Below are positions 21,905 through 30,141 of a stretch of 64,000 nt of DNA, piece after piece; positions within the stretch are counted from its first letter, which is position 1, and each line of letters starts with the position of its first letter. A model generated the notes under the pieces. It did not search any database. It saw nothing but the letters and a program-made list of their open reading frames with translations, and was not told the DNA's origin. The translations under genes and the position numbers were made by a program. The stretch is from an uncultured Eubacteriales bacterium (GTDB lineage Bacteria > Bacillota > Clostridia > Oscillospirales > Acutalibacteraceae), in assembly GCA_934394855.1 (NCBI GenBank), contig CAKRRH010000005.1, positions 1 to 64,000 of the forward strand, read 5' to 3'.

Positions 21905-22915
21905 ATGATTATCGTAGTTAAGCCAGGCACACCAATCGAACAGGTTGACCAATTTACAAAAAAGATTGTCGAAAAATATAATGTGCAGATAAATAAATCG
22001 ATCGGCACATCCAACACCATAATCGGACTCGTCGGCGATACTCATTCTGTCGATGTCGAATCGGTCATGGCTCAGCCGATCGTTCAGTCGGTCAAGAAAA
22101 TCACCGAGCCATATAAAAAGGCAAACCGCAAATTTCATCCCGACGACACGGTTGTAAAGATAAATGATGATGTATCGATCGGCGGCGGCAATTTTAACAT
22201 AATCGCAGGTCCGTGTTCGGTCGAATCCGAGGAACAGATCGTCGAAGTCGCAAAGCGTGTAAAACGGGCAGGCGCAACGCTTCTTCGGGGAGGAGCATTC
22301 AAGCCGAGAACTTCGCCATATTCGTTTCAGGGTCTTCGTGCCGAGGGTCTTGAGCTTTTGAAAATCGCAAGAGCCGAAACAGGACTGCCGATCGTTACCG
22401 AAATCATGAGCGAAAACCATATTGATCTTTTCAGCGATGTTGATGTAATTCAGGTAGGCGCCAGAAATATGCAAAACTTTGAGCTTTTAAAGGAGCTTGG
22501 CAAAACGAACAAGCCGATTTTGCTAAAACGAGGACTTTCAAGCACAATCGAAGAAACGCTGATGAGCGCCGAATATATCATGGCAAGCGGCAACCCGAAT
22601 GTAATTCTTTGCGAGCGCGGAATCAGAACCTACGAACCGGCATACAGAAATACGCTTGACATTTCGGCGATCCCGATGTTCAAGCATCTCTCACACCTGC
22701 CCGTAATCGTCGATCCGTCGCACGCGTCGGGCATTCCGTTCATGGTAAAGCCGTTATCCCTTGCAGCTGTCGGCGCGGGCGCAGACGGTGTGATAATAGA
22801 GGTTCATAATTGCCCCGAAAAAGCGCTTTCGGACGGCGCTCAATCGCTTACCCCCGATCAATTCGACGAGATTGCACCGCAAATTTTGAATATGCACAAA
22901 ACGCTTTTTGAATAA
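21905..22915 (+). CDS. aroF: DAHP synthase (class I-beta, AroF type)
   Basis: Catalyses PEP + erythrose 4-phosphate to DAHP, the first committed aromatic step. The 336-residue protein has an N-terminal ferredoxin-like regulatory domain (about 1-70), which in relatives binds Tyr or Phe. The catalytic barrel follows with AGPCSVESEEQ, RGGAFKPRTSPYSFQG, LLKRG, ICERGIRTYE and DPSHASG. I start at ATG 21905 behind GGAGGAATT; an in-frame TTG at 21890 lies in the terminator T-run. Confidence 0.97.
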   Translation: MIIVVKPGTPIEQVDQFTKKIVEKYNVQINKSIGTSNTIIGLVGDTHSVDVESVMAQPIVQSVKKITEPYKKANRKFHPDDTVVKINDDVSIGGGNFNIIAGPCSVESEEQIVEVAKRVKRAGATLLRGGAFKPRTSPYSFQGLRAEGLELLKIARAETGLPIVTEIMSENHIDLFSDVDVIQVGARNMQNFELLKELGKTNKPILLKRGLSSTIEETLMSAEYIMASGNPNVILCERGIRTYEPAYRNTLDISAIPMFKHLSHLPVIVDPSHASGIPFMVKPLSLAAVGAGADGVIIEVHNCPEKALSDGAQSLTPDQFDEIAPQILNMHKTLFE

Positions 22916-22937
22916 TTGATTAAACGAGGATAGATTC

Positions 22938-23765
22938 ATGATTATAACAGTAGTCGGCTTAGGTCTGATTGGCGCCTCCCTTGCAAAAACGATAAAAAAA
23001 CATACAAATCATACCGTAATCGGCATTGATTTACAAAATTCAGTGATGACAAAAGCGCTGAAAGATGGTACAATAGATGAGATAGGAAATGTCGATTCAT
23101 TATCGAAAACCGACATCACCATAGTCGCTCTATATCCCGGTGCGGTAATTGATTTTGTCAAAACAAACGCAGAGTATTTTAAAAAGGATTCAATAGTAAT
23201 CGATACGGGCGGAATCAAGCGCAATATATGCGGCGCTTTGGTTGATTATTCTCATGAACACGGGTTTGAGTTCATCGGAGCGCACCCAATGGCAGGAAAA
23301 GAGAAAAACGGCTATGATTTCAGCGACGATACCCTTTTTGATAATGCATATATGATTTTAACACCTGTTAAGGCAAGCGAGAAAAATGTTGACCTGCTTA
23401 AAAAGCTGTCAAGCGACATGGGATTTAAGGGAGTTACGATTTCAACTCCCGAAAATCACGACCGAATAATCGCCTATACTTCACAAATTCCTCATGTGCT
23501 TGCCTGCGCATATATCAGCGACGACGACGCTGTGCGCCATGACGGATTTTCGGCAGGCTCATATAAGGATATATCACGAGTTGCCGACATCAATGCACCT
23601 CTTTGGCAGGAGCTGTTTTTGGAAAACAGCGATTATCTGTGCAGCCATATCGACACGCTTGTGCAAAATCTTTTGAAGATTAAATCATATATTCAAAACG
23701 ACGATTCGGCGGCGCTCACCGCCGAGCTTCAAAAAGCAAAGGAAAGAAAAGCAAAAATCGGTTAA
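22938..23765 (+). CDS. tyrA: Prephenate dehydrogenase
   Basis: Oxidative decarboxylation of prephenate toward tyrosine. 275 residues; NAD-binding VVGLGLIGASLAKTI at the N-terminus, catalytic region IGAHPMAGKEKNGY with its His, and a helical C-terminal half. There is no ACT domain, so feedback control by Tyr may fall mainly on aroF and the attenuator. ACGAGGA precedes the ATG. Confidence 0.95.
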   Translation: MIITVVGLGLIGASLAKTIKKHTNHTVIGIDLQNSVMTKALKDGTIDEIGNVDSLSKTDITIVALYPGAVIDFVKTNAEYFKKDSIVIDTGGIKRNICGALVDYSHEHGFEFIGAHPMAGKEKNGYDFSDDTLFDNAYMILTPVKASEKNVDLLKKLSSDMGFKGVTISTPENHDRIIAYTSQIPHVLACAYISDDDAVRHDGFSAGSYKDISRVADINAPLWQELFLENSDYLCSHIDTLVQNLLKIKSYIQNDDSAALTAELQKAKERKAKIG

Positions 23766-23780
23766 GGAAGGACTCAAATA

Positions 23781-24833
23781 ATGCAAAAAATTCATGTCGA
23801 TCTGCAAAAAAACAGCTATGATATTTTGATCGGAGAAAAGCTGCTTGAAAACTGCGGCGAATATATTAAATCGGTTGAAAAATCAGGCAAAGCGTTCATC
23901 ATCTGCGACACAAATGTTGCGCCGCTTTACCTTGAGACGGTCGAAAATTCGCTTGAAAACGCAGGCTTTGAAACAGCGGCTCACATATTTCCGTTCGGTG
24001 AGCAGAACAAAACGATTGACAGCGTAATTTCAATGGTCGAGGACATGGCGGACGAACAGCTTTGCCGAACCGACTTTGTAGTTGCGCTCGGCGGCGGTGT
24101 TTGCGGCGACATGGCAGGCTTTGCGGCTTCAATGTTCATGAGAGGAATCGATTTCATTCAGCTCTCCACTTCCCTTTTATCCGACATTGATTCGTCAGTC
24201 GGCGGCAAAACGGGCTGTGACCTTGAAAACGGCAAAAATCTTGTCGGCGCATTTCATCAGCCTAAGCTTGTTTTGATTGATACTTCTGCGCTAAACACAC
24301 TTCCAAAGCATTTTCTTACCGACGGCATGGGTGAAATGATAAAATACGGCGTGATCAGCTCAAAATCATTATTTGATACGATTTCAAACGGCGACCTTGA
24401 GCACATAACCGACGACATGATTTATGAATGCGTTGACATAAAACGCCGAATCGTTGAAAACGACGAGTTTGAACACGGTGAGCGAAAATTGCTCAATTTC
24501 GGTCATACGCTTGGTCACGCAATCGAAAAATATTACAACTTTGAAAAATATTCTCACGGTGAGGCGGTCACAATCGGAATGGTCATGATGACAAAAGCCG
24601 CTGAAAACAACGGTCTTTGTGAAAGCGGCACAGCCGACAAAATAATTGACTGCGCAAACAAATACGGCTTGCCGACAAGTTGTGAGGCGCCGCTTGATGA
24701 TATTGTCGAAATCACGGTTAATGATAAAAAGCGCCGCGGCGACATGATTGATATAGTATGCCCGAAAAAAATCGGTGAGGCGTTTGTTCACACCATAAAA
24801 GTAAGCGAACTGCTCACTTTTTTACAAAAGTAA
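23781..24833 (+). CDS. aroB: 3-Dehydroquinate synthase
   Basis: Converts DAHP to 3-dehydroquinate using NAD and a divalent metal. 350 residues with ALGGGVCGDMAGF, DSSVGGKTG, the EMIKYG segment and two metal-binding His in GHTLGHAIE and SHGEAV. Fifteen bp after tyrA in the same operon. Confidence 0.97.
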   Translation: MQKIHVDLQKNSYDILIGEKLLENCGEYIKSVEKSGKAFIICDTNVAPLYLETVENSLENAGFETAAHIFPFGEQNKTIDSVISMVEDMADEQLCRTDFVVALGGGVCGDMAGFAASMFMRGIDFIQLSTSLLSDIDSSVGGKTGCDLENGKNLVGAFHQPKLVLIDTSALNTLPKHFLTDGMGEMIKYGVISSKSLFDTISNGDLEHITDDMIYECVDIKRRIVENDEFEHGERKLLNFGHTLGHAIEKYYNFEKYSHGEAVTIGMVMMTKAAENNGLCESGTADKIIDCANKYGLPTSCEAPLDDIVEITVNDKKRRGDMIDIVCPKKIGEAFVHTIKVSELLTFLQK

Positions 24834-24847
24834 AGGAACCATAATTC

Positions 24848-26110
24848 ATGATAATCAAAAAAGGTCGGCTCTGCGGTGAAATCGGAGCAATCCCGTCAAA
24901 AAGCGACGCTCACAGAGCAATAATATGCGCCTTGCTTTCTCGCTCGGTTTGCAAAATTTCCCCGATAATCGAGTCAAAGGATATATTTGCCACAATCAAA
25001 GCCGCACAGGCGCTCGGCGCAGTTTGCACAGTTGACGGCGACACATTAACAATCGATTCGACCGATTTAATAACTGCTGCAGGCAATATCACAATTGACT
25101 GCGTTGAGTCGGGTTCTACTCTGCGTTTTATGTTGGCAGTAGCGGCGGCGCTTGGCGCTAATGTTGATTTTGTCGGTCAAGGCAGACTGCCGATGCGCCC
25201 GATTGATGACTTTTTCAACCTGTTTCCAAAACACGGCGCAACATTATCATGCAATCATTTGCCGCTAACGCTTCGCGGCAAGCTGACCGCCGGGGATTAT
25301 GAAATCGGCGGCAACATCAGCTCACAATATATTACGGGTCTGTTGCTGTCATTGCCGATTTTGCATCAATCGAGCCGAATCACCCTCACAACCAGACTTG
25401 AGTCAAAGCCGTATGTTGACATGACACTCGGCGTTATGAAACGCTTTGGTGTTGATGTGATCGAGGACGAAAAAGGCTATTATATCCCCGAAAACCAAAG
25501 CTATTCGGCTTGTGATTACACGATCGACGGTGACTGGTCCCAAGCGGCATTTTTCTTGGCTTCGGGCGCTGTCGGCGGCAACATTAAAATGAGCGGGTTG
25601 CAGCTTGATTCAACGCAAGGCGACCGTGAAATTTTTGAAATAATCAAAAAATTCGGGGGCAACATATATGAGGAAAACGGATATATCGTTTCAAAAAAAG
25701 GTGAGCTTTGCGGCACCGATATAAATGCGGAGCAAATACCCGATTTAGTGCCGATAATCGCCGTCATGGCGGCTTTTTCAAAAGGCACAACAAAAATATA
25801 CGGTGCAGGCAGACTGAGATATAAAGAAAGCGACAGGATCAAATCGGTCACTGCGGCACTTAAATCATTTGGTGCCGATGTCGCGGAAACCGACGACGGA
25901 ATGATTATTAACGGCGACCCAGAAATCAAAACCATGCACAGCGGCAAGGTCGAGTGCTGCAACGATCACCGAATCGCAATGGCATTTTCGGTAATGGCGG
26001 CATATATTGCCGATTCCGAGATAATCGGTCATGAATGCGTCAGCAAATCATATCCGAATTTTTTTGATGATTTTAACAGACTTTTGAAAGGCGGAAAAGT
26101 TGATGAATGA
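24848..26110 (+). CDS. aroA: 5-Enolpyruvylshikimate-3-phosphate synthase
   Basis: Joins shikimate 3-phosphate and PEP. 420 residues with IPSKSDAHRAIICA at the start, ESGSTLRFMLAVA (about 90-102), and RYKESDRI with CCNDHRIAMAF near the C-terminus. The start region PSKSDAHR lacks the usual second Gly motif, but LRFM is conventional. It overlaps aroC by 8 bp. Confidence 0.97.
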   Translation: MIIKKGRLCGEIGAIPSKSDAHRAIICALLSRSVCKISPIIESKDIFATIKAAQALGAVCTVDGDTLTIDSTDLITAAGNITIDCVESGSTLRFMLAVAAALGANVDFVGQGRLPMRPIDDFFNLFPKHGATLSCNHLPLTLRGKLTAGDYEIGGNISSQYITGLLLSLPILHQSSRITLTTRLESKPYVDMTLGVMKRFGVDVIEDEKGYYIPENQSYSACDYTIDGDWSQAAFFLASGAVGGNIKMSGLQLDSTQGDREIFEIIKKFGGNIYEENGYIVSKKGELCGTDINAEQIPDLVPIIAVMAAFSKGTTKIYGAGRLRYKESDRIKSVTAALKSFGADVAETDDGMIINGDPEIKTMHSGKVECCNDHRIAMAFSVMAAYIADSEIIGHECVSKSYPNFFDDFNRLLKGGKVDE

Positions 26111-27203
26111 GCAAATGTCGGTAATCGGCGATAAACTGAAAATCGGAATATACGGTGCGTCGCACGGTGAAAAAATCGGTGTGAAAATTGCGGGTTTCCC
26201 TTGCGGATTCAAGATTGACAAGCAACAGATCTTGCTGCAAATGTCACGAAGAGCACCGGGAAATTCATCATATGCAACTGCTCGAAAAGAACCCGATTTT
26301 CCGAATATTGTTAGCGGAGTTGATGAAAACGGAATTACAAACGGCGAAATAATCGAAGCGGTTATCATTAACACGAACCAGCATTCGTCCGACTATAATG
26401 CTCTGAAATTTACTCCCCGACCAGGTCATGCCGATTATACGGCATATGAAAAATTTGACGGCAAGCTCGACATGAGAGGCGGCGGCAAATTTTCGGGAAG
26501 ACTCACTGCGCCGCTTGTCTTTGCTGGTGCGCTTTGCGAACAATGGCTTAATTCAAAAGGCATTTCAATATGCGCTCATGTGTCATCAATCAAAAACATA
26601 ACCGACACGCCCTTTGACCCTGTTTGCCCCGATGAGTCGGTGATGGCAAGACTCAAAAGCGGTCCGTTCCCTGTGATTGATGATGAGAAAAAGCAGGAAA
26701 TGCTTGACCTCATGAAAAAAGCTAAATCCGAGCTTGACAGCGTTGGAGGCACGGTCGAATGTATCGTCACAGGCGTGCCTGTCGGCGTCGGCGATTCGCT
26801 TTTTGACGGAATCGAGGGCAAAATCTCGCAATATATATTCGGAATTCCCGCTGTCAAGGGTGTTCAGTTCGGCAAAGGCTTTGATGTTGCAGGCTTGACG
26901 GGCAGTGAGAATAATGACGAATTTATGATAAAAAACGGCAAGGTTGTAACAAAAACCAACAACTGCGGCGGAATTTTAGGCGGAATCTCAAACGGAATGC
27001 CTATCATATTCAAAGCCGCATTTAAGCCTACTCCGTCAATTTCAAGAGTGCAAAACACGGTCGATCTCTCCACAATGACCGACACTACGATCGAGATTAA
27101 AGGCAGACACGACCCGTGCATTGTCCCAAGAGTCGCAGTATGCGTTGAAGCGGCAACAGCTGTCGCAATGGCGGATTTAATGATGATAAACGGCAGAATT
27201 TAA
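26103..27203 (+). CDS. aroC: Chorismate synthase
   Basis: Forms chorismate from EPSP with reduced FMN. 366 residues with GASHGEKIGVKIAGFPCG at the start, RPGHADYTAYEKF, the RGGGKFSGRLTA block and GGISNGMPI. ATG 26103 follows GAAAGGCGG by 8 nt; the TTG at 26100 is less suitable. Overlap with aroA suggests translational coupling. Confidence 0.97.
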   Translation: MNEQMSVIGDKLKIGIYGASHGEKIGVKIAGFPCGFKIDKQQILLQMSRRAPGNSSYATARKEPDFPNIVSGVDENGITNGEIIEAVIINTNQHSSDYNALKFTPRPGHADYTAYEKFDGKLDMRGGGKFSGRLTAPLVFAGALCEQWLNSKGISICAHVSSIKNITDTPFDPVCPDESVMARLKSGPFPVIDDEKKQEMLDLMKKAKSELDSVGGTVECIVTGVPVGVGDSLFDGIEGKISQYIFGIPAVKGVQFGKGFDVAGLTGSENNDEFMIKNGKVVTKTNNCGGILGGISNGMPIIFKAAFKPTPSISRVQNTVDLSTMTDTTIEIKGRHDPCIVPRVAVCVEAATAVAMADLMMINGRI

Positions 27204-27231
27204 ACTCAAAATATAAAGGATTTGTGAAAAA

Positions 27232-28359
27232 ATGGCGCTTGATTTAGGAAATATCAGACAGGAAATCGATAAAATCGATGATGAAATGCTCGCACTTTTT
27301 CAAAAGCGAATGGAGTGTTCAAAGCAGGTCGCGGAATATAAAGTCGAACACGGCCTGTCAGTTCTTAATGCAACTCGTGAACAGCAGATTTTGGACGATA
27401 TTGCGTCAAAAGCCGGCGATAATGCCACCAGAACCGAGCTTTTGTTTTCTACAATAATGAACATCTCCCGAGGCGCTCAATATCCGCTTGTAACAAAGCA
27501 AAGCCCTGTCAGAGACATAATCAAATCGGCGTTGAATTTGCCGTTTAGCCCTCAAAAAATCGGCTTTCAGGGTACAAACGGCTCATATTCGCAAATGGCG
27601 CTGAAAAAGCTGTTTCCAACTGCCGACGACATCTCATTTACCCATTTTGAAGATGTATTCAAGGCGGTTCACGACGGCAAAATCAACGCAGGCGTTCTGC
27701 CGTGCGAAAACTCATATGCCGGAACGATCAGCGAAAATTTTGACCTTTTATTAAAATATGACCTCAAAATCAACGCAATGACGGACCTGACGGTAAATCA
27801 TTGTCTGCTTGTCAAAAAGGGTGCCGATTTATCTAAAATCAAAACCGTATATTCGCATCGGCAAGCACTGAGTCAATGTGCCGAATATATCACCGAACAC
27901 GGCTTTGAGCCTGTTGCAATGGAAAATACTGCGTTTGCGGCAAAATATGTCGCAGAGAGCAACGATTGCACGATTGCGGCAATCGCATCAGAATCGACCG
28001 CCGAGCTTTATGGGCTTGAGATTGCAAAAGTCGGCGTTCAAAGTGCAAAGCAAAATTTCACAAGATTCATGACTGTTTCCCGAAATTTAACCGCAAACAC
28101 CGACGCAGACCTTGTGAGCATTGCTTTTTCGCTCCCTCACACCGCAGGTTCGCTCTATAAAATGCTCTCAATGCTTGCAAGTGCAGGGCTTAACATGACC
28201 CGAATCGAATCCCGCCCCGATAAGGAATCTCCGTTCAGATATGTATTTTATGTGGATTTCGAGGGCAACATAAAGGACGAAACTGTTGCGTCAATGCTTT
28301 GCGGATTATATGACGAACTGCCGATGATGAAAATACTCGGAAATTGTAAAATAATTTAA
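27232..28359 (+). CDS. pheA: Bifunctional chorismate mutase / prephenate dehydratase
   Basis: Two steps to phenylpyruvate in one 375-residue protein. The AroQ chorismate mutase domain is residues 1-90 (RQEIDKIDDEMLALFQKRM), the dehydratase domain about 100-285 with the catalytic TRF in QNFTRFMTVSR, and a C-terminal ACT domain about 297-375 with the Phe-binding ESRP in MTRIESRPDK. The ACT domain implies feedback inhibition by Phe. Last gene of the operon; I see no strong terminator directly after it. Confidence 0.97.
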   Translation: MALDLGNIRQEIDKIDDEMLALFQKRMECSKQVAEYKVEHGLSVLNATREQQILDDIASKAGDNATRTELLFSTIMNISRGAQYPLVTKQSPVRDIIKSALNLPFSPQKIGFQGTNGSYSQMALKKLFPTADDISFTHFEDVFKAVHDGKINAGVLPCENSYAGTISENFDLLLKYDLKINAMTDLTVNHCLLVKKGADLSKIKTVYSHRQALSQCAEYITEHGFEPVAMENTAFAAKYVAESNDCTIAAIASESTAELYGLEIAKVGVQSAKQNFTRFMTVSRNLTANTDADLVSIAFSLPHTAGSLYKMLSMLASAGLNMTRIESRPDKESPFRYVFYVDFEGNIKDETVASMLCGLYDELPMMKILGNCKII

Positions 28360-28387
28360 AATATTACAAAAATATTACAAAAATCGG

Positions 28388-28416
28388 TTTACTTTTTTAA
28401 TAATGTGTGGTAAAAT
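28388..28416 (+). promoter_or_regulatory. Sigma-A promoter of ireB
   Basis: TTTACT (28388-28393), 17-bp spacer, TAAAAT (28411-28416). A second weaker candidate lies closer to the gene (TTGTCC then TACTAT). Upstream, the 11-bp sequence AATATTACAAA is tandemly repeated directly after pheA. Confidence 0.65.
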
Positions 28417-28505
28417 GTGTTCAAATCGGATTTATTAAGTAATATTTTACAGTTTGTCCGACTATTATTTAGCATATACTATCGTTACAGAAAGGATGAA
28501 CGACG

Positions 28506-28751
28506 ATGGAAGATAAAACAATGACCTTTTATCTCGGCGATGAAAACGACCGCCAGATGAAAGCGACAATGCAGCAGATTTACGAAGCGCTCAAAGCAAA
28601 GGGTTATAATCCGATTAACCAAATCGTCGGATATATTCTTTCCGAGGATCCGACATATATCACGACCTACAACAACGCAAGAAGCATGGTCACAAAAATC
28701 GACCGTGACGAGCTTTTGCAGTCAATCGTGAAGTTCTATCTTAACAACTGA
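28506..28751 (+). CDS. ireB: IreB-family regulatory phosphoprotein
   Basis: 81-residue member of the UPF0297/YrzL/IreB family. The family motifs NPINQIVGYILSEDPTYIT and ARSMVTKIDRDELL are intact. In Enterococcus IreB is phosphorylated by the PASTA kinase IreK and affects cephalosporin resistance. The N-terminal EDKTMTFYLGDE contains the Thr residues of the phosphorylated region. AAAGGATG precedes the ATG. It is monocistronic with its own terminator. Confidence 0.93.
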   Translation: MEDKTMTFYLGDENDRQMKATMQQIYEALKAKGYNPINQIVGYILSEDPTYITTYNNARSMVTKIDRDELLQSIVKFYLNN

Positions 28752-28768
28752 ATTAATAGCAATATTTT

Positions 28769-28800
28769 TTAAGGGCAGTGTTCGCAACTGCCCTTTTTTC
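28769..28800 (+). terminator. ireB terminator
   Basis: AAGGGCAGT and ACTGCCCTT form a 9-bp stem with a 7-nt loop followed by a T-run, about 20 bp after the ireB stop codon. Confidence 0.92.
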
Positions 28801-28821
28801 GTTTAGCGTGATTTTTTTACA

Positions 28822-28851
28822 GATTAGTCACGAAAACCGACCGATTAGTCA
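28822..28851 (+). promoter_or_regulatory. Direct repeats upstream of the LytTR gene (candidate LytTR binding site)
   Basis: GATTAGTCA occurs at 28822-28830 and 28843-28851. The starts are exactly 21 bp apart, two helical turns, the arrangement used by LytTR dimers. A -10-like TATACT lies at 28881-28886 with only a poor -35 match 20 bp before it, as expected for an activator-dependent promoter. The repeats sit about 30-60 bp upstream of this -10 box. Confidence 0.7.
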
Positions 28852-28912
28852 AATTTACAACATATATTTTTTCATTGTGCTATACTCATTTACACAAAGG
28901 AGGTAAATTTTT

Positions 28913-29353
28913 GTGATATTCAAAATGATAATTGATAAAACCGCTGACGAGAGCGTTGTCGCAACCGTGAAGGAGCGAACCGAACTGGTCGATGAAATCG
29001 AAAATTTGGTGGTTTCATATTCCGGCGGTGACAAAATCAAAGGATACCGTGACGACGATATAAAGCTGTTGCAGTTTGACGAAATCGACTGCATATATGT
29101 CGAATCGGGCAAAACTCATGCCGTCACAAACGACGGCAATACATATCTCATCAAAATGAGGCTGTATGAAATCGAAAAGCTGTTGCCGAGCACATTTATT
29201 AAAATAAACAAATCGGCGATCGGCAACTACAAACGGATAAAAAAATTCATCGGTTCAATCACAGGCTCGGTTGATGTATTATTTAAATGCGGTCACAAGG
29301 ATTATGTATCAAGAAGATGCTTTTCCGAAATTAAAAGGAGGTTTTTAAAATGA
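28913..29353 (+). CDS. LytTR-domain transcriptional regulator
   Basis: 146-residue DNA-binding protein without a receiver domain. The LytTR domain covers about residues 45-146, including IDCIYVESGKTHAV, TYLIKMRLYEIEKLLPSTFIKINKSAIGN split here as YLIKMRLYEIEKLLP and FIKINKSAIGNYKRI, and the C-terminal KDYVSRRCFSEIKRRF. GTG 28913 lies 9 nt after AAAGGAGG. It overlaps the next membrane gene by 4 bp (ATGA), the usual layout of LytTR regulatory systems in which the membrane partner inhibits the regulator. Confidence 0.93.
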   Translation: MIFKMIIDKTADESVVATVKERTELVDEIENLVVSYSGGDKIKGYRDDDIKLLQFDEIDCIYVESGKTHAVTNDGNTYLIKMRLYEIEKLLPSTFIKINKSAIGNYKRIKKFIGSITGSVDVLFKCGHKDYVSRRCFSEIKRRFLK

Positions 29354-29766
29354 AAAAATATGTAGCTGATTTCATAAAAAGAGGGCTCTATGCCGCAGCG
29401 GGCGGACCGATTGTTCTTGCAATCGTCTATTTAATATTGAGCGGTTGCGGAGTCGTCGAAACATTGTCCGCAACAAAAATCGCAACGGAAATTTTGACAG
29501 TTACGCTGATGGCATTTTTGGCGTCAGGTGTGTCGGTTGTCTACCAAATCGAAAAAATGTCGCTTCTCACCGCAACCTTAGTTCACTTCATAACGCTCTA
29601 TATTGACTACGTACTGTTTTACTTAATGAACGGCTGGCTCAAAGGCAGAGCGATCGACCTGATGATTTTCACGCTCATTTATTTTGGCGGATATATCGTA
29701 ATATGGCTGATCGTATATTTTGCGGTAAAGCAAAATATCAAAAAGCTGAACCGGGAATTAAAATAA
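29350..29766 (+). CDS. DUF3021 membrane protein, LytTR partner
   Basis: 138-residue protein with four predicted membrane segments (about 15-35, 45-70, 75-97 and 105-127) and a Lys-rich C-terminus. Family DUF3021 is almost always adjacent to LytTR genes. By analogy with HdrM and BrsM of Streptococcus mutans it may hold its LytTR partner inactive; that role is inferred here. Confidence 0.88.
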   Translation: MKKYVADFIKRGLYAAAGGPIVLAIVYLILSGCGVVETLSATKIATEILTVTLMAFLASGVSVVYQIEKMSLLTATLVHFITLYIDYVLFYLMNGWLKGRAIDLMIFTLIYFGGYIVIWLIVYFAVKQNIKKLNRELK

Positions 29767-29785
29767 TATTATTCGACTATACCGG

Positions 29786-29819
29786 AAAAGAGCTTTGGCG
29801 ATTGCCAAAGCTCTTTTTA
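29786..29819. terminator. Bidirectional terminator after the LytTR pair
   Basis: AAAGAGCTTTGGC (29787-29799), GATT loop, GCCAAAGCTCTTT (29804-29816): 13-bp perfect stem with a T-run on the plus strand. A shorter T-run on the minus strand can end the opposing transcript. Confidence 0.93.
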
Positions 29820-29828
29820 TAGTACTTA

Positions 29829-30137
29829 TTATCTTCTGTAAACATAATATGCCGTTACCGCGTGTTTTACGCCGTTTTCATCAATATATGAAAGCCTCAC
29901 ACCGTCACGGCTCATCAATTCGCCAACCTCAGCGTCATACGCATTGCAGCGAAAAACATCCTTGCCTTCACTGAATACGATCAGCTCGTCGTCCTTAATG
30001 CTGATCGTTCCGCTGTGCCCGAGCACCGTTTCATTTCCCTGTTCATCTCGTGTCGAAACATATTTTATCGCACGGGAACGCAGATGTTCCATCACTTCGG
30101 GATTCTTAAATTTTCTGCGGCGTTTGAAAAGCCCCAT
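29829..30137 (-). CDS. Conserved-looking protein of unknown function
   Basis: 102-residue soluble protein that I do not recognise. A basic N-terminus (FKRRRKFK) precedes an all-beta-like domain with alternating hydrophobic residues (GTISIKDDELIVFSEGKDVF, SYIDENGVKHAVTAYYVY). GGAGG precedes the ATG. It lies 4 bp after the stop codon of the membrane gene and is probably cotranscribed with citrate synthase. Confidence 0.7.
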   Translation of the reverse strand: MGLFKRRRKFKNPEVMEHLRSRAIKYVSTRDEQGNETVLGHSGTISIKDDELIVFSEGKDVFRCNAYDAEVGELMSRDGVRLSYIDENGVKHAVTAYYVYRR

Positions 30138-30141
30138 ATAT

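Noticed and set aside
28360..28505. A terminator directly after pheA
   Set aside because: Only a short AT-rich direct repeat (AATATTACAAA twice) is present; no stem with T-run, so some transcripts may continue into ireB.
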